DNA of 64,000 bases from Clostridia bacterium (GCA_017465085.1 JAFTWW010000001.1:1-64000); one strand, 5' to 3'. Positions 55,774 to 63,491 are shown, numbered from the stretch's first letter. Program-made: numbers and translations. The notes: generated from the letters alone by a model not told the origin.

Positions 55774-57074
55774 ATATCCCATCCTTTGTTAAAATCCTTG
55801 GCGGTTATTCCGCCTTCCTCTACTCTTTTCTCCTCATCCTCTTCGGGATGAAAAAACTTAACATCGAAGAAAGCATACCTCAGCGCATCGCAAAGATGAT
55901 TATCGCTATCCTTGGGTAGCGGCATACCGTTCTTAAGGTTTTTAGGGTCGTAAACATAGGAAGAAAACTCCTTGATGGTATTTCGGCAGGCAGGATCTAT
56001 AAAAATATGATATTCACATATTCCCGCTATTCCGTTTAGTATGCTATCGCTTCCCTTACTGGAGGGCATAATTCTTGATATGCCAAGTCTTCTTAAATCA
56101 TCGTTGGATTTGGGCTCTGCGCAATCGGCTCTGATTCGCTCCTTAGAAAAACCTTTTCGCTTTATCTCTTCGGCAATATGGCAGTTAAGCATCCGCTTTT
56201 TATAGAACTCATCATAGATATAGAGCTCCTTATCAATAGGATTTGCCATAAATGCGATAAAGGCGGTGGGGTCATTGGTATAGCCGTAATCAAGGCCGAA
56301 AAAGCTTTTCCATTTATACCGCTCCTTCTCAGATATAATCTTTTTCCCTATCTCCCAATTTTCAAAAACCAATCCCTCGGATATACCCCAGTTCCCAAGC
56401 CCTGCCACCTCGTATTTTCTTCGGTTGGCGGTCTTCATTCTTTCAAAAACAGCCCTATCGGTTTCATCCAGGAACTCATTTATGAGATAGTTGGTTGAAA
56501 AGGTTGCAGTGTTCCGATCAGGCGTATCGAAAAATCTTTTTTTGAGCCAATGCTCACTACTCCAGGGGTTAAAGGTGAGGGTGGTTTGCTTAAAGAGGTG
56601 ATTGGGCAGACTGCCTCTTGGGACCGATAGGTCAAGCTTCTCAAAATCCGCCTCCTCCTCGATTTCAAAGGCCTCCTCTATCCACACAAAGTTGAGATAC
56701 CCTTTCGGTACCGTGGTAGAGGCCAATTTGAGAACATCATCAAAGCCGCGGAAGAGAATTTTCTGACCTGTTGGAATATAGGTCATCTCCATAGGAGAAA
56801 CGGTATTACTCCACAGATGCGCAACGCCTAACTTACTTTGGGCCCATTTAAGTTGAGCGAAGGTGCTATCTCTGTGGGTGTTCATAACCTGCCTTACTAC
56901 AAGCAGGTTGCTTTCCTTATACCTCATAATGCGGTATATGAAATTAAGGGCGGTGGTGGCGCTTTTTTTGGAGGCCTTGCCTCCTTTCAGAACACGGTAT
57001 CTGCTTTTGCAGTTCCAGTATTCACCGTAGCCCTTACCCACCACCTCGGTTACCCTAATCGGCGGTATCATCAA
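55770..57074 (-). CDS. Phage terminase large subunit
   Basis: This 434-residue protein looks like a PBSX-type large terminase, the packaging ATPase-nuclease. It begins RYRVLKGGKASKKSATTAL, in which GGKASKKS is the adapted Walker A, followed by FVWIEEAFEIEEEADFEKLD with the Walker B acids, and a C-terminal nuclease part with FGLDYGYTNDPTAF and ADCAEPKSNDDLRR. Overlaps the small subunit gene by 20 bases. Appears intact. Confidence 0.88.
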   Translation of the reverse strand: MMIPPIRVTEVVGKGYGEYWNCKSRYRVLKGGKASKKSATTALNFIYRIMRYKESNLLVVRQVMNTHRDSTFAQLKWAQSKLGVAHLWSNTVSPMEMTYIPTGQKILFRGFDDVLKLASTTVPKGYLNFVWIEEAFEIEEEADFEKLDLSVPRGSLPNHLFKQTTLTFNPWSSEHWLKKRFFDTPDRNTATFSTNYLINEFLDETDRAVFERMKTANRRKYEVAGLGNWGISEGLVFENWEIGKKIISEKERYKWKSFFGLDYGYTNDPTAFIAFMANPIDKELYIYDEFYKKRMLNCHIAEEIKRKGFSKERIRADCAEPKSNDDLRRLGISRIMPSSKGSDSILNGIAGICEYHIFIDPACRNTIKEFSSYVYDPKNLKNGMPLPKDSDNHLCDALRYAFFDVKFFHPEEDEEKRVEEGGITAKDFNKGWDI

Positions 57075-57321
57075 TTATGGTCACCGCCCTATTGTTAGTC
57101 TCCGCTTCGGCGCCGCTGCCCACAATACTCCGAAGCTCCTTTATGGCAGCAAGGTCCCCATTAGATGCCTTCTTGTAGAGCGCTATCATAACTGCGGCCT
57201 TCCGTTTTGGCTTTTTTAGTGTGTAGCCTTCATCTTTAAGAGATTGCTTTTCCGCTTCGGATAACTCCTCATTAAGCAGGGCTTTAAGAGAGCTTCTGAA
57301 AAACTCATCCTTTTTCTTCAT
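57055..57321 (-). CDS. Putative terminase small subunit
   Basis: This 88-residue basic protein lies directly upstream of the large terminase with a 20-base overlap. It has helices with KKPKRKAAVMIALYKKASNGDL and no other motif. The name comes from position and size. The start follows a strong GGAGGTCACCC site. It opens the phage module; the -10-like TATATT upstream lacks a good -35 box. Confidence 0.6.
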   Translation of the reverse strand: MKKKDEFFRSSLKALLNEELSEAEKQSLKDEGYTLKKPKRKAAVMIALYKKASNGDLAAIKELRSIVGSGAEAETNNRAVTIIDDTAD

Positions 57322-57398
57322 GGGTGACCTCCTGTCATAAATTATCAGCCGTAGCTGACAATCTTAATATACTCCGCCAAAAAATGCCTTTCACCGAC

Positions 57399-57427
57399 TT
57401 GAAAAAGGAATATATTTGTTGTATAAT
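57399..57427 (+). promoter_or_regulatory. Promoter of the DUF2975-ACT-PFL operon
   Basis: TTGAAA (57399-57404), 17-base spacer, TATAAT (57422-57427). The gap 57322-57398 also holds a small TCAGC/GCTGA inverted repeat. Confidence 0.75.
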
Positions 57428-57458
57428 GTTATTTGTAATATTTTGCGAGGTGACTTTG

Positions 57459-57914
57459 ATGAACAATTATAAAAGGTCTGCTAAAATAGCCCTTATCGTA
57501 ACATATATATTTATGCTGCTTTTGGTGGCATTTACGGTGGCTCTGCCTTGGATTACAAAATGGTATGTTGAGGTGCGCGGCCGCTCTACCGATCTTTTCG
57601 CCACCATAATGCTTGCAACCTACCCCTGCGTTCCATTTGCGGCTATTGTGCTTATTTCCCTTCGCAAGCTGCTTAAAAACATTTTAGGCGGCCACATCTT
57701 CCATGAGGATAACGCGGGCCATCTTCTTGCAATATCCAACAGTTGCTTTTTGGCAAGTGTTATTATGATTATTGCAGGTATATTCTATATGCCTTTCTAT
57801 ATTGCAGGCGGCGCCGCAATTTGTATGGCGTTACTTGTGAGAAGTATGAGGGTAGTGCTTCAGGGCGCTAACCACGAAATAGAAAAAAGCAAGGAAAACA
57901 AAGGTGAGGAATAA
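57459..57914 (+). CDS. DUF2975 membrane protein
   Basis: This 151-residue protein has four membrane helices and the DUF2975 layout, with LRKLLKNILGGHIFHEDNAG in the loop after the second helix. Members are often near small regulators in Firmicutes; the function is unknown. The ATG at 57459 follows GCGAGGTGA. First gene before the ACT and PFL genes, 3 bases apart. Confidence 0.8.
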   Translation: MNNYKRSAKIALIVTYIFMLLLVAFTVALPWITKWYVEVRGRSTDLFATIMLATYPCVPFAAIVLISLRKLLKNILGGHIFHEDNAGHLLAISNSCFLASVIMIIAGIFYMPFYIAGGAAICMALLVRSMRVVLQGANHEIEKSKENKGEE

Positions 57915-57917
57915 AAA

Positions 57918-58190
57918 ATGAAAAAAACAGTAATTTCAGTTATTGGCAAGGATAGCGTTGGCATCATTTCAAAAATCAGCGCCACCGCCGCCGAATATAA
58001 TGTTAATATAATAGATATCACTCAATCTGTTTTGCAGGATATGTTCTGTATGGTTATGCTGACCGATATCGGCGGGCTCTCCTGCTCATTTAGTGAATTT
58101 TCAAACAAGCTGCAGGCTTTAGGCAAGGAGCTTAACCTTGAAATCCACGTTATGCACGAGGATATCTTCAACTCTATGCATCGCATTTAA
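57918..58190 (+). CDS. ACT domain protein (UPF0237)
   Basis: This 90-residue protein is a single ACT domain of the UPF0237 type (VISVIGKDSVGIISKISATAAEYNVNIIDITQ). ACT domains bind small ligands, often amino acids. Its pairing with the PFL-like gene is widely conserved, so the two probably act together. Confidence 0.9.
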   Translation: MKKTVISVIGKDSVGIISKISATAAEYNVNIIDITQSVLQDMFCMVMLTDIGGLSCSFSEFSNKLQALGKELNLEIHVMHEDIFNSMHRI

Positions 58191-58202
58191 TTTGGAGGAT
58201 AT

Positions 58203-59561
58203 ATGATCAACCTTAAGGATATAATGGAAACCGTAAATATGATAAGGCAGGATAATCTTGATATCCGCACCATCACTATGGGCATCTCCCTTCTTGATTG
58301 CGCCGATTCGGATGCCAAAGCCTCCTGCGATAAGATTTACGAGAAAATGACCCGCCTTGCAGGTAATCTTGTTAAAACAGGGCAGGATATTGAAAGCGAA
58401 TACGGTATTCCCATAATAAATAAAAGAATTTCTGTAACCCCTATCGCTATGGTAGCGGCGGCATCGGGCGGCGACCCCGTTATGTTTGCCAAAACCCTAC
58501 AGCGCGTTGCCGATAGCACGGGCGTTAACTTTATAGGCGGTTATTCGGCTTTGGTTCACAAGGGCTTTTCCGCAGGGGATTTAAGGCTTATAAATTCCAT
58601 TCCCGAAGCCCTTGATGTTACAACAAACATCTGCTCCTCCGTTAATATCGGCTCCACAAAAGCGGGTATCAATATGGATGCAGTTAAAATTATGGGCAAG
58701 GTTATAAAGGAAGCGGCTGTAAGAACTGCCGACCGTGACTGTATCGGTTGCGCAAAGTTAGTGGTTTTCTGCAACGCTCCCGAGGATAATCCCTTTATGG
58801 CAGGCGCTTTCCACGGCGTAGGCGAGCCTGACTGTGTTATAAATGTAGGCGTATCGGGCCCAGGTGTTGTTCACTCGGCGCTTAAGCGTTGTCCCGATGG
58901 GGATTTAGGTCAGGTTGCCGAAACCATAAAGAAAACCGCCTTCAAGATAACCCGTATGGGTCAGCTCGTAGGCAGTGAGGCTTCTAAGAGGTTGGGCGTT
59001 CCCTTTGGTATAGTTGACTTGTCACTCGCCCCCACCCCCGCCGTTGGCGATTCGGTTGCAAGAATTTTAGAGGAGATGGGCCTTGAGCATTGCGGTACCC
59101 ACGGCACCACCGCCGCTTTGGCTTTACTTAACGATGCGGTTAAGAAGGGCGGCGTTATGGCATCCTCCTCCGTTGGCGGTCTTTCAGGCGCATTTATCCC
59201 CGTTTCCGAGGATGAGGGTATGATAGAGGCTGTGAGAACGGGCAACCTGCATCTTGAAAAGCTAGAGGCTATGACCGCCGTTTGCTCGGTGGGACTTGAT
59301 ATGATAGCAATCCCAGGTGATACACCCGAAGAGGTTATCTCGGCAATTATTGCCGATGAAGCCGCTATCGGTATGGTAAACTCTAAAACTACTGCCGTTA
59401 GAGTTATACCCGCAGTTAACAAAAAAGCGGGCGAAGAGCTTAATTTCGGCGGACTTTTGGGCTCGGCTCCCATTATGAGCGTAAATCTTGAAAGCAGCCC
59501 CAAAAGGTTTATTGATAGAGCGGGTAAAATCCCTGCACCGATGCAAAGCCTGAAGAATTAA
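58203..59561 (+). CDS. PFL family protein (UPF0210/DUF711)
   Basis: This 452-residue protein belongs to UPF0210 (DUF711), distantly related to pyruvate formate-lyase-type folds. It shows the family start [17 protein letters not shown] [12 protein letters not shown] and the conserved [10 protein letters not shown] and [33 protein letters not shown] segments. The catalytic role is unknown. It follows the ACT gene by 12 bases and ends at a terminator. Confidence 0.9.
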   Translation: MINLKDIMETVNMIRQDNLDIRTITMGISLLDCADSDAKASCDKIYEKMTRLAGNLVKTGQDIESEYGIPIINKRISVTPIAMVAAASGGDPVMFAKTLQRVADSTGVNFIGGYSALVHKGFSAGDLRLINSIPEALDVTTNICSSVNIGSTKAGINMDAVKIMGKVIKEAAVRTADRDCIGCAKLVVFCNAPEDNPFMAGAFHGVGEPDCVINVGVSGPGVVHSALKRCPDGDLGQVAETIKKTAFKITRMGQLVGSEASKRLGVPFGIVDLSLAPTPAVGDSVARILEEMGLEHCGTHGTTAALALLNDAVKKGGVMASSSVGGLSGAFIPVSEDEGMIEAVRTGNLHLEKLEAMTAVCSVGLDMIAIPGDTPEEVISAIIADEAAIGMVNSKTTAVRVIPAVNKKAGEELNFGGLLGSAPIMSVNLESSPKRFIDRAGKIPAPMQSLKN

Positions 59562-59585
59562 ATCCGCTAACGCGGAATAAACAAA

Positions 59586-59616
59586 AAAAGCCTTGAGGTT
59601 AAACCTCAAGGCTTTT
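59586..59616. terminator. Bidirectional terminator after the PFL gene
   Basis: AAAAGCCTTGAGGTT (59586-59600) and its exact complement (59602-59616) across one base, with T-tracts on both sides. The core recurs in the terminator at 62361. Confidence 0.92.
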
Positions 59617-59620
59617 AATT

Positions 59621-60304
59621 TTACCATAATCTAAATTTGGATTTCTTTTTAATATCCAAAAGGCACTCTTTATCGAGCTCTTCGGGGAAGCTTATTGTTT
59701 TTGCATACTCTCTGTAAAAGGACCTTAACTGATTTACGGTGGGGGTATGGATTCTTGCTCCATTTATATCCACCTTTTGCAACGCGCGGGAAAGGTTTGC
59801 GGCGGCGTTCTCAAAAACGCCCTTCAAAACTCCCTTGCGGATATTAAGCACCTTGCTGATGGACTTATAATCCAGCCTACCTGCAAAGAAGAGGATAATA
59901 AGCGCCATATTCTCCCTGGACGCTTTGGCGGTGGCAGTTTTATAGAGGCTATAGCCCTCCGCGGCGTTGCCCGTATATTTTTCCCGCTCTATATCAATTT
60001 TAAGCAACGCTTCGTTCTTAATATTTTTGAAGGCGTTACAATCAACGGGACACACTTCAAGGCACATTACGGCGGCTTTTTTAATAACAAGATTATAAAA
60101 ATCCTCATCCTCTGAGGGTGTATAGCTTTTTAACTCATCCCAAGCCTCGCTTAACGACCTTTTGGTTATTTCCTTTGCGGCCTCTTCGGAATTTGCTAAC
60201 AAAAGACAGAAGCTGTATATCTGCTTTTTATAGGCTTCGTAAATCAATTCCATAGATTTTCTGCGCATTTTTGCGGCCTTACAGATAGTTGGCTTTTTTG
60301 GCAT
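59621..60304 (-). CDS. Degenerate sigma-70-like protein
   Basis: This 227-residue protein looks like an ECF-type sigma factor: region 2-like YEAYKKQIYSFCLLLANSEEAAKEIT near residues 21-46 and region 4-like MALIILFFAGRLDYKSISKVLNIRKGVLKGVF near 135-166. The region 4 helix-turn-helix is recognisable but the usual RLPxxxRxVF-type signature is blurred. A basic C-terminus follows. No anti-sigma gene is adjacent. A TATAAT lies upstream without a clear -35 box. Confidence 0.6.
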   Translation of the reverse strand: MPKKPTICKAAKMRRKSMELIYEAYKKQIYSFCLLLANSEEAAKEITKRSLSEAWDELKSYTPSEDEDFYNLVIKKAAVMCLEVCPVDCNAFKNIKNEALLKIDIEREKYTGNAAEGYSLYKTATAKASRENMALIILFFAGRLDYKSISKVLNIRKGVLKGVFENAAANLSRALQKVDINGARIHTPTVNQLRSFYREYAKTISFPEELDKECLLDIKKKSKFRLW

Positions 60305-60395
60305 ATTATGTCCCCTTTCCCGAAAATTTGCTATTGTAATTATAACTCCTAAATGTTACCAATTTTTGAGTATTTATTTAATTTTTATAAATTCA

Positions 60396-60424
60396 TTGAC
60401 AAGTAGGCCTTTACAAAATAAAAT
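60396..60424 (+). promoter_or_regulatory. Promoter of the DUF3810 gene
   Basis: TTGACA (60396-60401), 17-base spacer, TAAAAT (60419-60424), 25 bases before the TTG start. Confidence 0.8.
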
Positions 60425-60448
60425 ATTTTTTGAAGGGAGGCGATAGAA

Positions 60449-61552
60449 TTGAATAAATCAAAGCTATGGGTTAAATGGATTTTAGCCCTTATTCCCGCTT
60501 TAATTGCCGCCCTTATGTATTTTATCTTGCCCCATTTTCCCGAATTTACCGAGAATATAATTACCCTCGGCATTTTTAAGATTTTTTCTCTGCCTTTCCA
60601 GTGGCTTGTGTCAATTCTGCCTTTCTCCCTTACCGAAGCTGTGGTTTTGTTGGGCATTCCTATTTTAATTATATTACTTGTTATCTGGATAATACGAATA
60701 GTCAAATCCCAAAAACCTTCAAAGAATTTAGAAAGAGGCTTCAGATTTATAGCCTTCTGCCTATCCCTGTTGCTTCTTATTTTTATGGTTATGGATGGAG
60801 CGAATTTTTCGAGAAAGCCTATAGGGCAGCTTCTCGATTTACCCGATGGCAAATATACCGCTGATGATCTTTATAAGGTGACCTGCGATTTAGCCCTTAA
60901 TGCTTCAAAGGCAAGAGAGGTTCTGCCCGAGGATGAAAATGGGTGCGTTACCCTTTCGGTTTCACAAAACAAGCTTTTGCTTTTGGCCGATGATTGTTTT
61001 GATTCCTTAAAGGAAGAATATCCCTTTATGACCACGGGGGTGTGGCGGGTTAAATCGGTGGCCCTATCTCACCTTTGGTCCTATACGGGATATACGGGGG
61101 TTTACTGCCCCTGGCTTAGTGAGGCGAGTATTAACACCGATGTTCCCGCAAGCGAGCTCGGTCACACCGCCGCCCACGAAATTGCCCACACGGTAGGCTT
61201 TGCTAGGGAGAATGAATGTAACTTTATTGGCTTCCTTGCCTGTTCAGGCAGCTCCCAGGCGGATTACAAATATTCGGGCTATCTTGCCGCCTTTATCTAT
61301 TGCTCCAACGCCCTTTATAAAGCCGATAAGGAGCTTTGGCGTGATGCTTACGGCAATTTAAGTGATGGCGTTTTGCGGGATATTAAACAGCGGGGCGAAT
61401 ATTGGGATAGCTTCAGCGGTGAGGTTATGGAAAGCTCGCAGGCCGTTAACGATACCTTTATTAAGGCAAACGGAGATAAAAACGGGGTATTAAGTTATAA
61501 CCTTATGGTAGAGCTGATGCTGAGATACTACGATAAAAACGGTTTAATATAA
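60449..61552 (+). CDS. DUF3810 membrane metallopeptidase-like protein
   Basis: This 367-residue protein has three N-terminal membrane helices (residues 8-30, 55-85, 102-118) and an extracytosolic domain with the zinc-peptidase-like AAHEIAHTVGFARENECNF (HEIAH, near residue 245), which fits DUF3810. It may be a membrane-anchored peptidase; no substrate is known. The TTG start follows GAAGGGAGG. Confidence 0.82.
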   Translation: MNKSKLWVKWILALIPALIAALMYFILPHFPEFTENIITLGIFKIFSLPFQWLVSILPFSLTEAVVLLGIPILIILLVIWIIRIVKSQKPSKNLERGFRFIAFCLSLLLLIFMVMDGANFSRKPIGQLLDLPDGKYTADDLYKVTCDLALNASKAREVLPEDENGCVTLSVSQNKLLLLADDCFDSLKEEYPFMTTGVWRVKSVALSHLWSYTGYTGVYCPWLSEASINTDVPASELGHTAAHEIAHTVGFARENECNFIGFLACSGSSQADYKYSGYLAAFIYCSNALYKADKELWRDAYGNLSDGVLRDIKQRGEYWDSFSGEVMESSQAVNDTFIKANGDKNGVLSYNLMVELMLRYYDKNGLI

Positions 61553-61604
61553 TAGTGACTTTTTTGTCGATTTATGGTATTATTGCTTTTAAGGGGGTTA
61601 TTAT

Positions 61605-62357
61605 ATGTTTTTTATGACTAAAGAAACTATACCCGAGGGCGTGGGATTTTCCACCTTCGGCGCTACTCATCTACTGTGGCTTTTAGCCTTTGCGGCGGTA
61701 CTCACCGCATCTATAATAATTTACAGAAAACTTGATACCAATGGCAAAAATAAAATGCGTATTATTTTAGGTGCAGCTGTTTTTGCAAGTGAAATGATTA
61801 AAAATATTGTGGCAATAGCCGTAGGAGATTTCGGCGTAGGGCATCTGCCTTTTCACCTTTGCGGAATAAGTGTTGTGCTTATTACCTTTGATACCGTTAA
61901 GCCTACTAAAATTGTCCGCTATTTCCTTTATTATTTAGGCATCCCTGGGGCAATGCTTGCGCTCCTGTTCCCTAATTGGACAGTGCTTCCTTGTATGAAT
62001 TTCTTCCATATTCACAGCTTTACCATACATATGCTCTTGGTAATTTATCCTATTATTTTAATAGCAGGCGGAGATATTTTCCCCGATATAAAAGCAATGC
62101 CCAAATGTATATTACTGCTTATTAGCCTCGCAATACCCATATATTTTATAAACCTTTTATGCGACACCAATTTTATGTTCCTTATGGAACCCGAAACAGG
62201 CAACCCGTTAGGCCTTTTCGAAAAATACCTGGGCAGTCACCTCTGGGGCTTCCCCATACTTCTACCCGTAGTAATGTTTATTATGTATATCCCTATGTTG
62301 ATAGCGGCAAAATTCAAGAAGAAAGATAAAGAGCAAAAAGAAAAGGTTATGGTATAA
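61605..62357 (+). CDS. YwaF/TIGR02206 family membrane protein
   Basis: This 250-residue protein has about six membrane helices and matches the YwaF family (HLPFHLCGISVVLI, then NFFHIHSFTIHMLLVIYP). The function of this family is unknown. It starts 52 bases after the DUF3810 gene, with AAGGGGG, and probably shares its transcript. Confidence 0.85.
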   Translation: MFFMTKETIPEGVGFSTFGATHLLWLLAFAAVLTASIIIYRKLDTNGKNKMRIILGAAVFASEMIKNIVAIAVGDFGVGHLPFHLCGISVVLITFDTVKPTKIVRYFLYYLGIPGAMLALLFPNWTVLPCMNFFHIHSFTIHMLLVIYPIILIAGGDIFPDIKAMPKCILLLISLAIPIYFINLLCDTNFMFLMEPETGNPLGLFEKYLGSHLWGFPILLPVVMFIMYIPMLIAAKFKKKDKEQKEKVMV

Positions 62358-62360
62358 AAC

Positions 62361-62397
62361 AAAAGGCTTGAGGTTAAACCTCAAGCCGTTTTAATTT
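62361..62397. terminator. Bidirectional terminator after the YwaF gene
   Basis: GGCTTGAGGTT and its exact complement across one base, with T-rich tracts on both sides. The 17-base core TTGAGGTTAAACCTCAA is identical to that of the terminator at 59586. It overlaps the stop codon of the convergent gene at 62381. Confidence 0.9.
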
Positions 62398-62740
62398 TAA
62401 TGGGTTTATTCCATTTCATATTGTAGGTTGCGATAATCTCTAAGGTGAAATTGGGGTGCTCGTTTATAGGCAGGATCAAAAAATCCTCTGATTTCCTTGC
62501 GAACTCCAAAAAAGCAGTTTTGAAGCCACCGAAAAACATACCTATGGTTATGCACATAACCGAACGGATAGCATTATTCTCCTTTGAAATTACGATATCG
62601 GATTTGGATTTTTTTGCATACGCAATAGATAGATTTATAAACTCCTGCGCTTCGGTATCATATAAAGATAAATCGGGTTTCTCGGGCATATCTGTTGCCG
62701 TTTTTTCCGAGAATTTTGCTTCATAAATCACTTCCGACAT
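62381..62740 (-). CDS. Unknown 119-residue protein behind a structured leader RNA
   Basis: This soluble protein of about 119 residues (MSEVIYEAKFSEKTATDM...) is not recognised. It has one mildly hydrophobic stretch (SVMCITIGMFFGGFKTAFLEF, roughly residues 59-79) and no signal peptide. The ATG at 62740 follows TTTGGAGG. That binding site begins within a few bases of the T-tract of the leader RNA terminator at 62755-62782, so expression should depend on readthrough of that terminator. Confidence 0.65.
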   Translation of the reverse strand: MSEVIYEAKFSEKTATDMPEKPDLSLYDTEAQEFINLSIAYAKKSKSDIVISKENNAIRSVMCITIGMFFGGFKTAFLEFARKSEDFLILPINEHPNFTLEIIATYNMKWNKPIKIKTA

Positions 62741-62754
62741 ATAATACCTCCAAA

Positions 62755-62900
62755 TTAAAAAGCGCACCCCGAGGGGTGCGCCGAAAAAGTGTTTGCCCTC
62801 GGTCGTTGCTACACGAATTAACTCCACACGGGAATAAGAGGAAAACACCTTTTACCAAGATATTATCCCCCGTGTAGAGAATATTAAATTCGTGTAGCAC
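62755..62900 (-). ncRNA. Structured leader RNA, copy 1
   Basis: Leftward transcript of about 145 bases. Helix P1 pairs GCTACACGAATT with AATTCGTGTAGC. P2 pairs CTCTACACGGG with CCCGTGTGGAG. The apical part holds GGATAATATCTTGGTAAAAG then GTGTT. A linker GAGGGCAAACACTTTTTC leads to the terminator GCGCACCCC/GGGGTGCGC with T-run. The loop AAAAGGTGTT can pair with the linker AACACTTTT, and GAGGG with CCCTC of the terminator, so switching is conceivable. It precedes the unknown gene at 62381. No known riboswitch class is recognised. Confidence 0.75.
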
Positions 62901-62904
62901 AACT

Positions 62905-62933
62905 ATAATAACACATAAAAAATTAAAAATCAA
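62905..62933 (-). promoter_or_regulatory. Promoter of leader RNA copy 1
   Basis: Leftward TTGATT (62928-62933), 17-base spacer, TATTAT (62905-62910). The predicted start is within a few bases of helix P1. Confidence 0.7.
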
Positions 62934-63010
62934 CAACAAAGGACCTAAAGTAATTCTCCAAATCCTTTATTTTACATTATCCGCACGACTCATAGGTCAT
63001 TCCCTAAATT

Positions 63011-63160
63011 AAAAAAGCGCACCCCGAGGGGTGCGCCGAAAAAGTGTTTTCCCTCAGTTTGTTGCGACGCAAACCGAAATTTCACCATACGGAGAAAAGG
63101 GTAACACCTTTTACCAAGGTATTATCCGTATGGTGATAAATACTATTCAGTTTGCGTCGC
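63011..63160 (-). ncRNA. Structured RNA, copy 2 (free-standing)
   Basis: Second copy of the same RNA, 260 bases away. P1 pairs GCGACGCAAACTGAA with TTCGGTTTGCGTCGC and P2 pairs TCACCATACGGA with TCCGTATGGTGA, both unrelated in sequence to copy 1 but paired in the same places. The loop (GGATAATACCTTGGTAAAAG, then GTGTT) and the linker and terminator (AACACTTTTTC, GCGCACCCC/GGGGTGCGC) are conserved. No full gene follows; only a degenerate start region (AATTTAGGGAATG) resembles the sequence after copy 1. Confidence 0.75.
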
Positions 63161-63166
63161 AAGTAA

Positions 63167-63195
63167 ATTTTACCACAACTAAAAATCAAAATCAA
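63167..63195 (-). promoter_or_regulatory. Promoter of structured RNA copy 2
   Basis: Leftward TTGATT (63190-63195), 17-base spacer, TAAAAT (63167-63172), with the predicted start at about 63160, the first base of P1. Confidence 0.75.
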
Positions 63196-63220
63196 TAATA
63201 AAATAAAATATATAAATGTG

Positions 63221-63249
63221 TTGAGGAAAACAGGAAAATGTGATATAAT
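63221..63249 (+). promoter_or_regulatory. Promoter of the small toxin-like gene
   Basis: TTGAGG (63221-63226), 17-base spacer, TATAAT (63244-63249). The start is expected near G63257. Confidence 0.85.
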
Positions 63250-63258
63250 TTCTTTTGG

Positions 63259-63294
63259 AATAAGGTAAACCTACAAAACGGTAGGCGGTTAGCC
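63259..63294 (+). repeat. 5' arm of the long-distance mRNA pairing
   Basis: AATAAGGTAAACC (63259-63271) and GGTAGGCGGTTAGCC (63280-63294), separated by eight bases, can pair completely (G-U allowed) with the 3' arm at 63456-63483. All 28 positions pair, three of them G-U, which suggests selection for pairing. Confidence 0.75.
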
Positions 63295-63322
63295 CTCACC
63301 AAAGAGGGCATTTGCCCTCTTT
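63292..63322 (+). promoter_or_regulatory. Alternative 5' UTR hairpins before the peptide
   Basis: GCCCTC occurs at 63292-63297 and 63314-63319 with GAGGGC (63304-63309) between them. The GAGGGC can pair with either. The downstream hairpin (AAAGAGGGCA with TGCCCTCTTT) is 10 bp and ends five bases before the ribosome binding site. Confidence 0.7.
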
Positions 63323-63340
63323 ATTTAAGGGGGTGATGCT

Positions 63341-63412
63341 ATGGAGTATTATTTTTTAATAGTATTAGTCCTGATTGTAGCCACAGGTTACATAACAAGC
63401 ATAAAAAAATAA
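63341..63412 (+). CDS. 23-residue hydrophobic peptide, candidate type I toxin
   Basis: The ATG at 63341 is preceded by AAGGGGGTGAT (63327-63337), almost a full complement of the 16S rRNA tail. The peptide starts MEYY, has a hydrophobic helix of about 16 residues (FLIVLVLIVATGYI) and ends TSIKK, the size and shape of small membrane toxins. It lacks the P-x-x-x-G feature of Fst toxins and matches no family known to me. It is embedded in a locus with its own promoter, a convergent antisense RNA and long-range mRNA pairing. Toxicity is inferred from architecture only. Confidence 0.7.
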   Translation: MEYYFLIVLVLIVATGYITSIKK

Positions 63413-63443
63413 CCGCCCTGTCCTGAGAAAACAAGCGGTTATT
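63408..63443. terminator. Hairpin ending the antisense RNA
   Basis: AATAACCGC (63408-63416) and its exact complement (63435-63443) around an 18-base loop. Leftward it is followed by TTTTTTT, rightward by ATTCGTCATTTCTT, so it works mainly for the antisense RNA. Confidence 0.75.
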
Positions 63444-63455
63444 CGTCATTTCTTA

Positions 63456-63483
63456 GGCTAACCGTCTATCGGTTTGCCTTATT
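63456..63483 (+). repeat. 3' arm of the long-distance mRNA pairing
   Basis: GGCTAACCGTCTATC and GGTTTGCCTTATT, complementary to the 5' arm at 63259-63294. It is in the peptide mRNA if that transcript runs on to the terminator at 63518. Confidence 0.7.
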
Positions 63484-63491
63484 TCACTTAT

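Larger units (their letters stand above)
63404..63485 (-). ncRNA. Convergent antisense RNA, candidate antitoxin
   Basis: Leftward transcript predicted from the promoter at 63492-63519 to the T-run before 63404, about 80 bases. It is complementary to the 3' part of the peptide mRNA and reaches the last codons of the peptide. Its 5' end (AATAAGGCAAACC, GACGGTTAGCC) is nearly the same as the 5' end of the peptide mRNA. It ends at the hairpin AATAACCGC/GCGGTTATT with seven T. Confidence 0.7.

Noticed and set aside
63014..63100. Reading frames through both structured RNAs giving the shared words TEGKHFFGAPLGVRF
   Set aside because: The shared words come from the conserved linker and terminator in the same frame. 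There is no ribosome binding site and the upstream parts are helix arms that differ between copies.
62755..63160. 6S RNA as an identity for the tandem RNAs
   Set aside because: They are shorter, have a large structured apical loop and a single-stranded linker before the terminator, and lack the long duplex with central bubble typical of 6S RNA.
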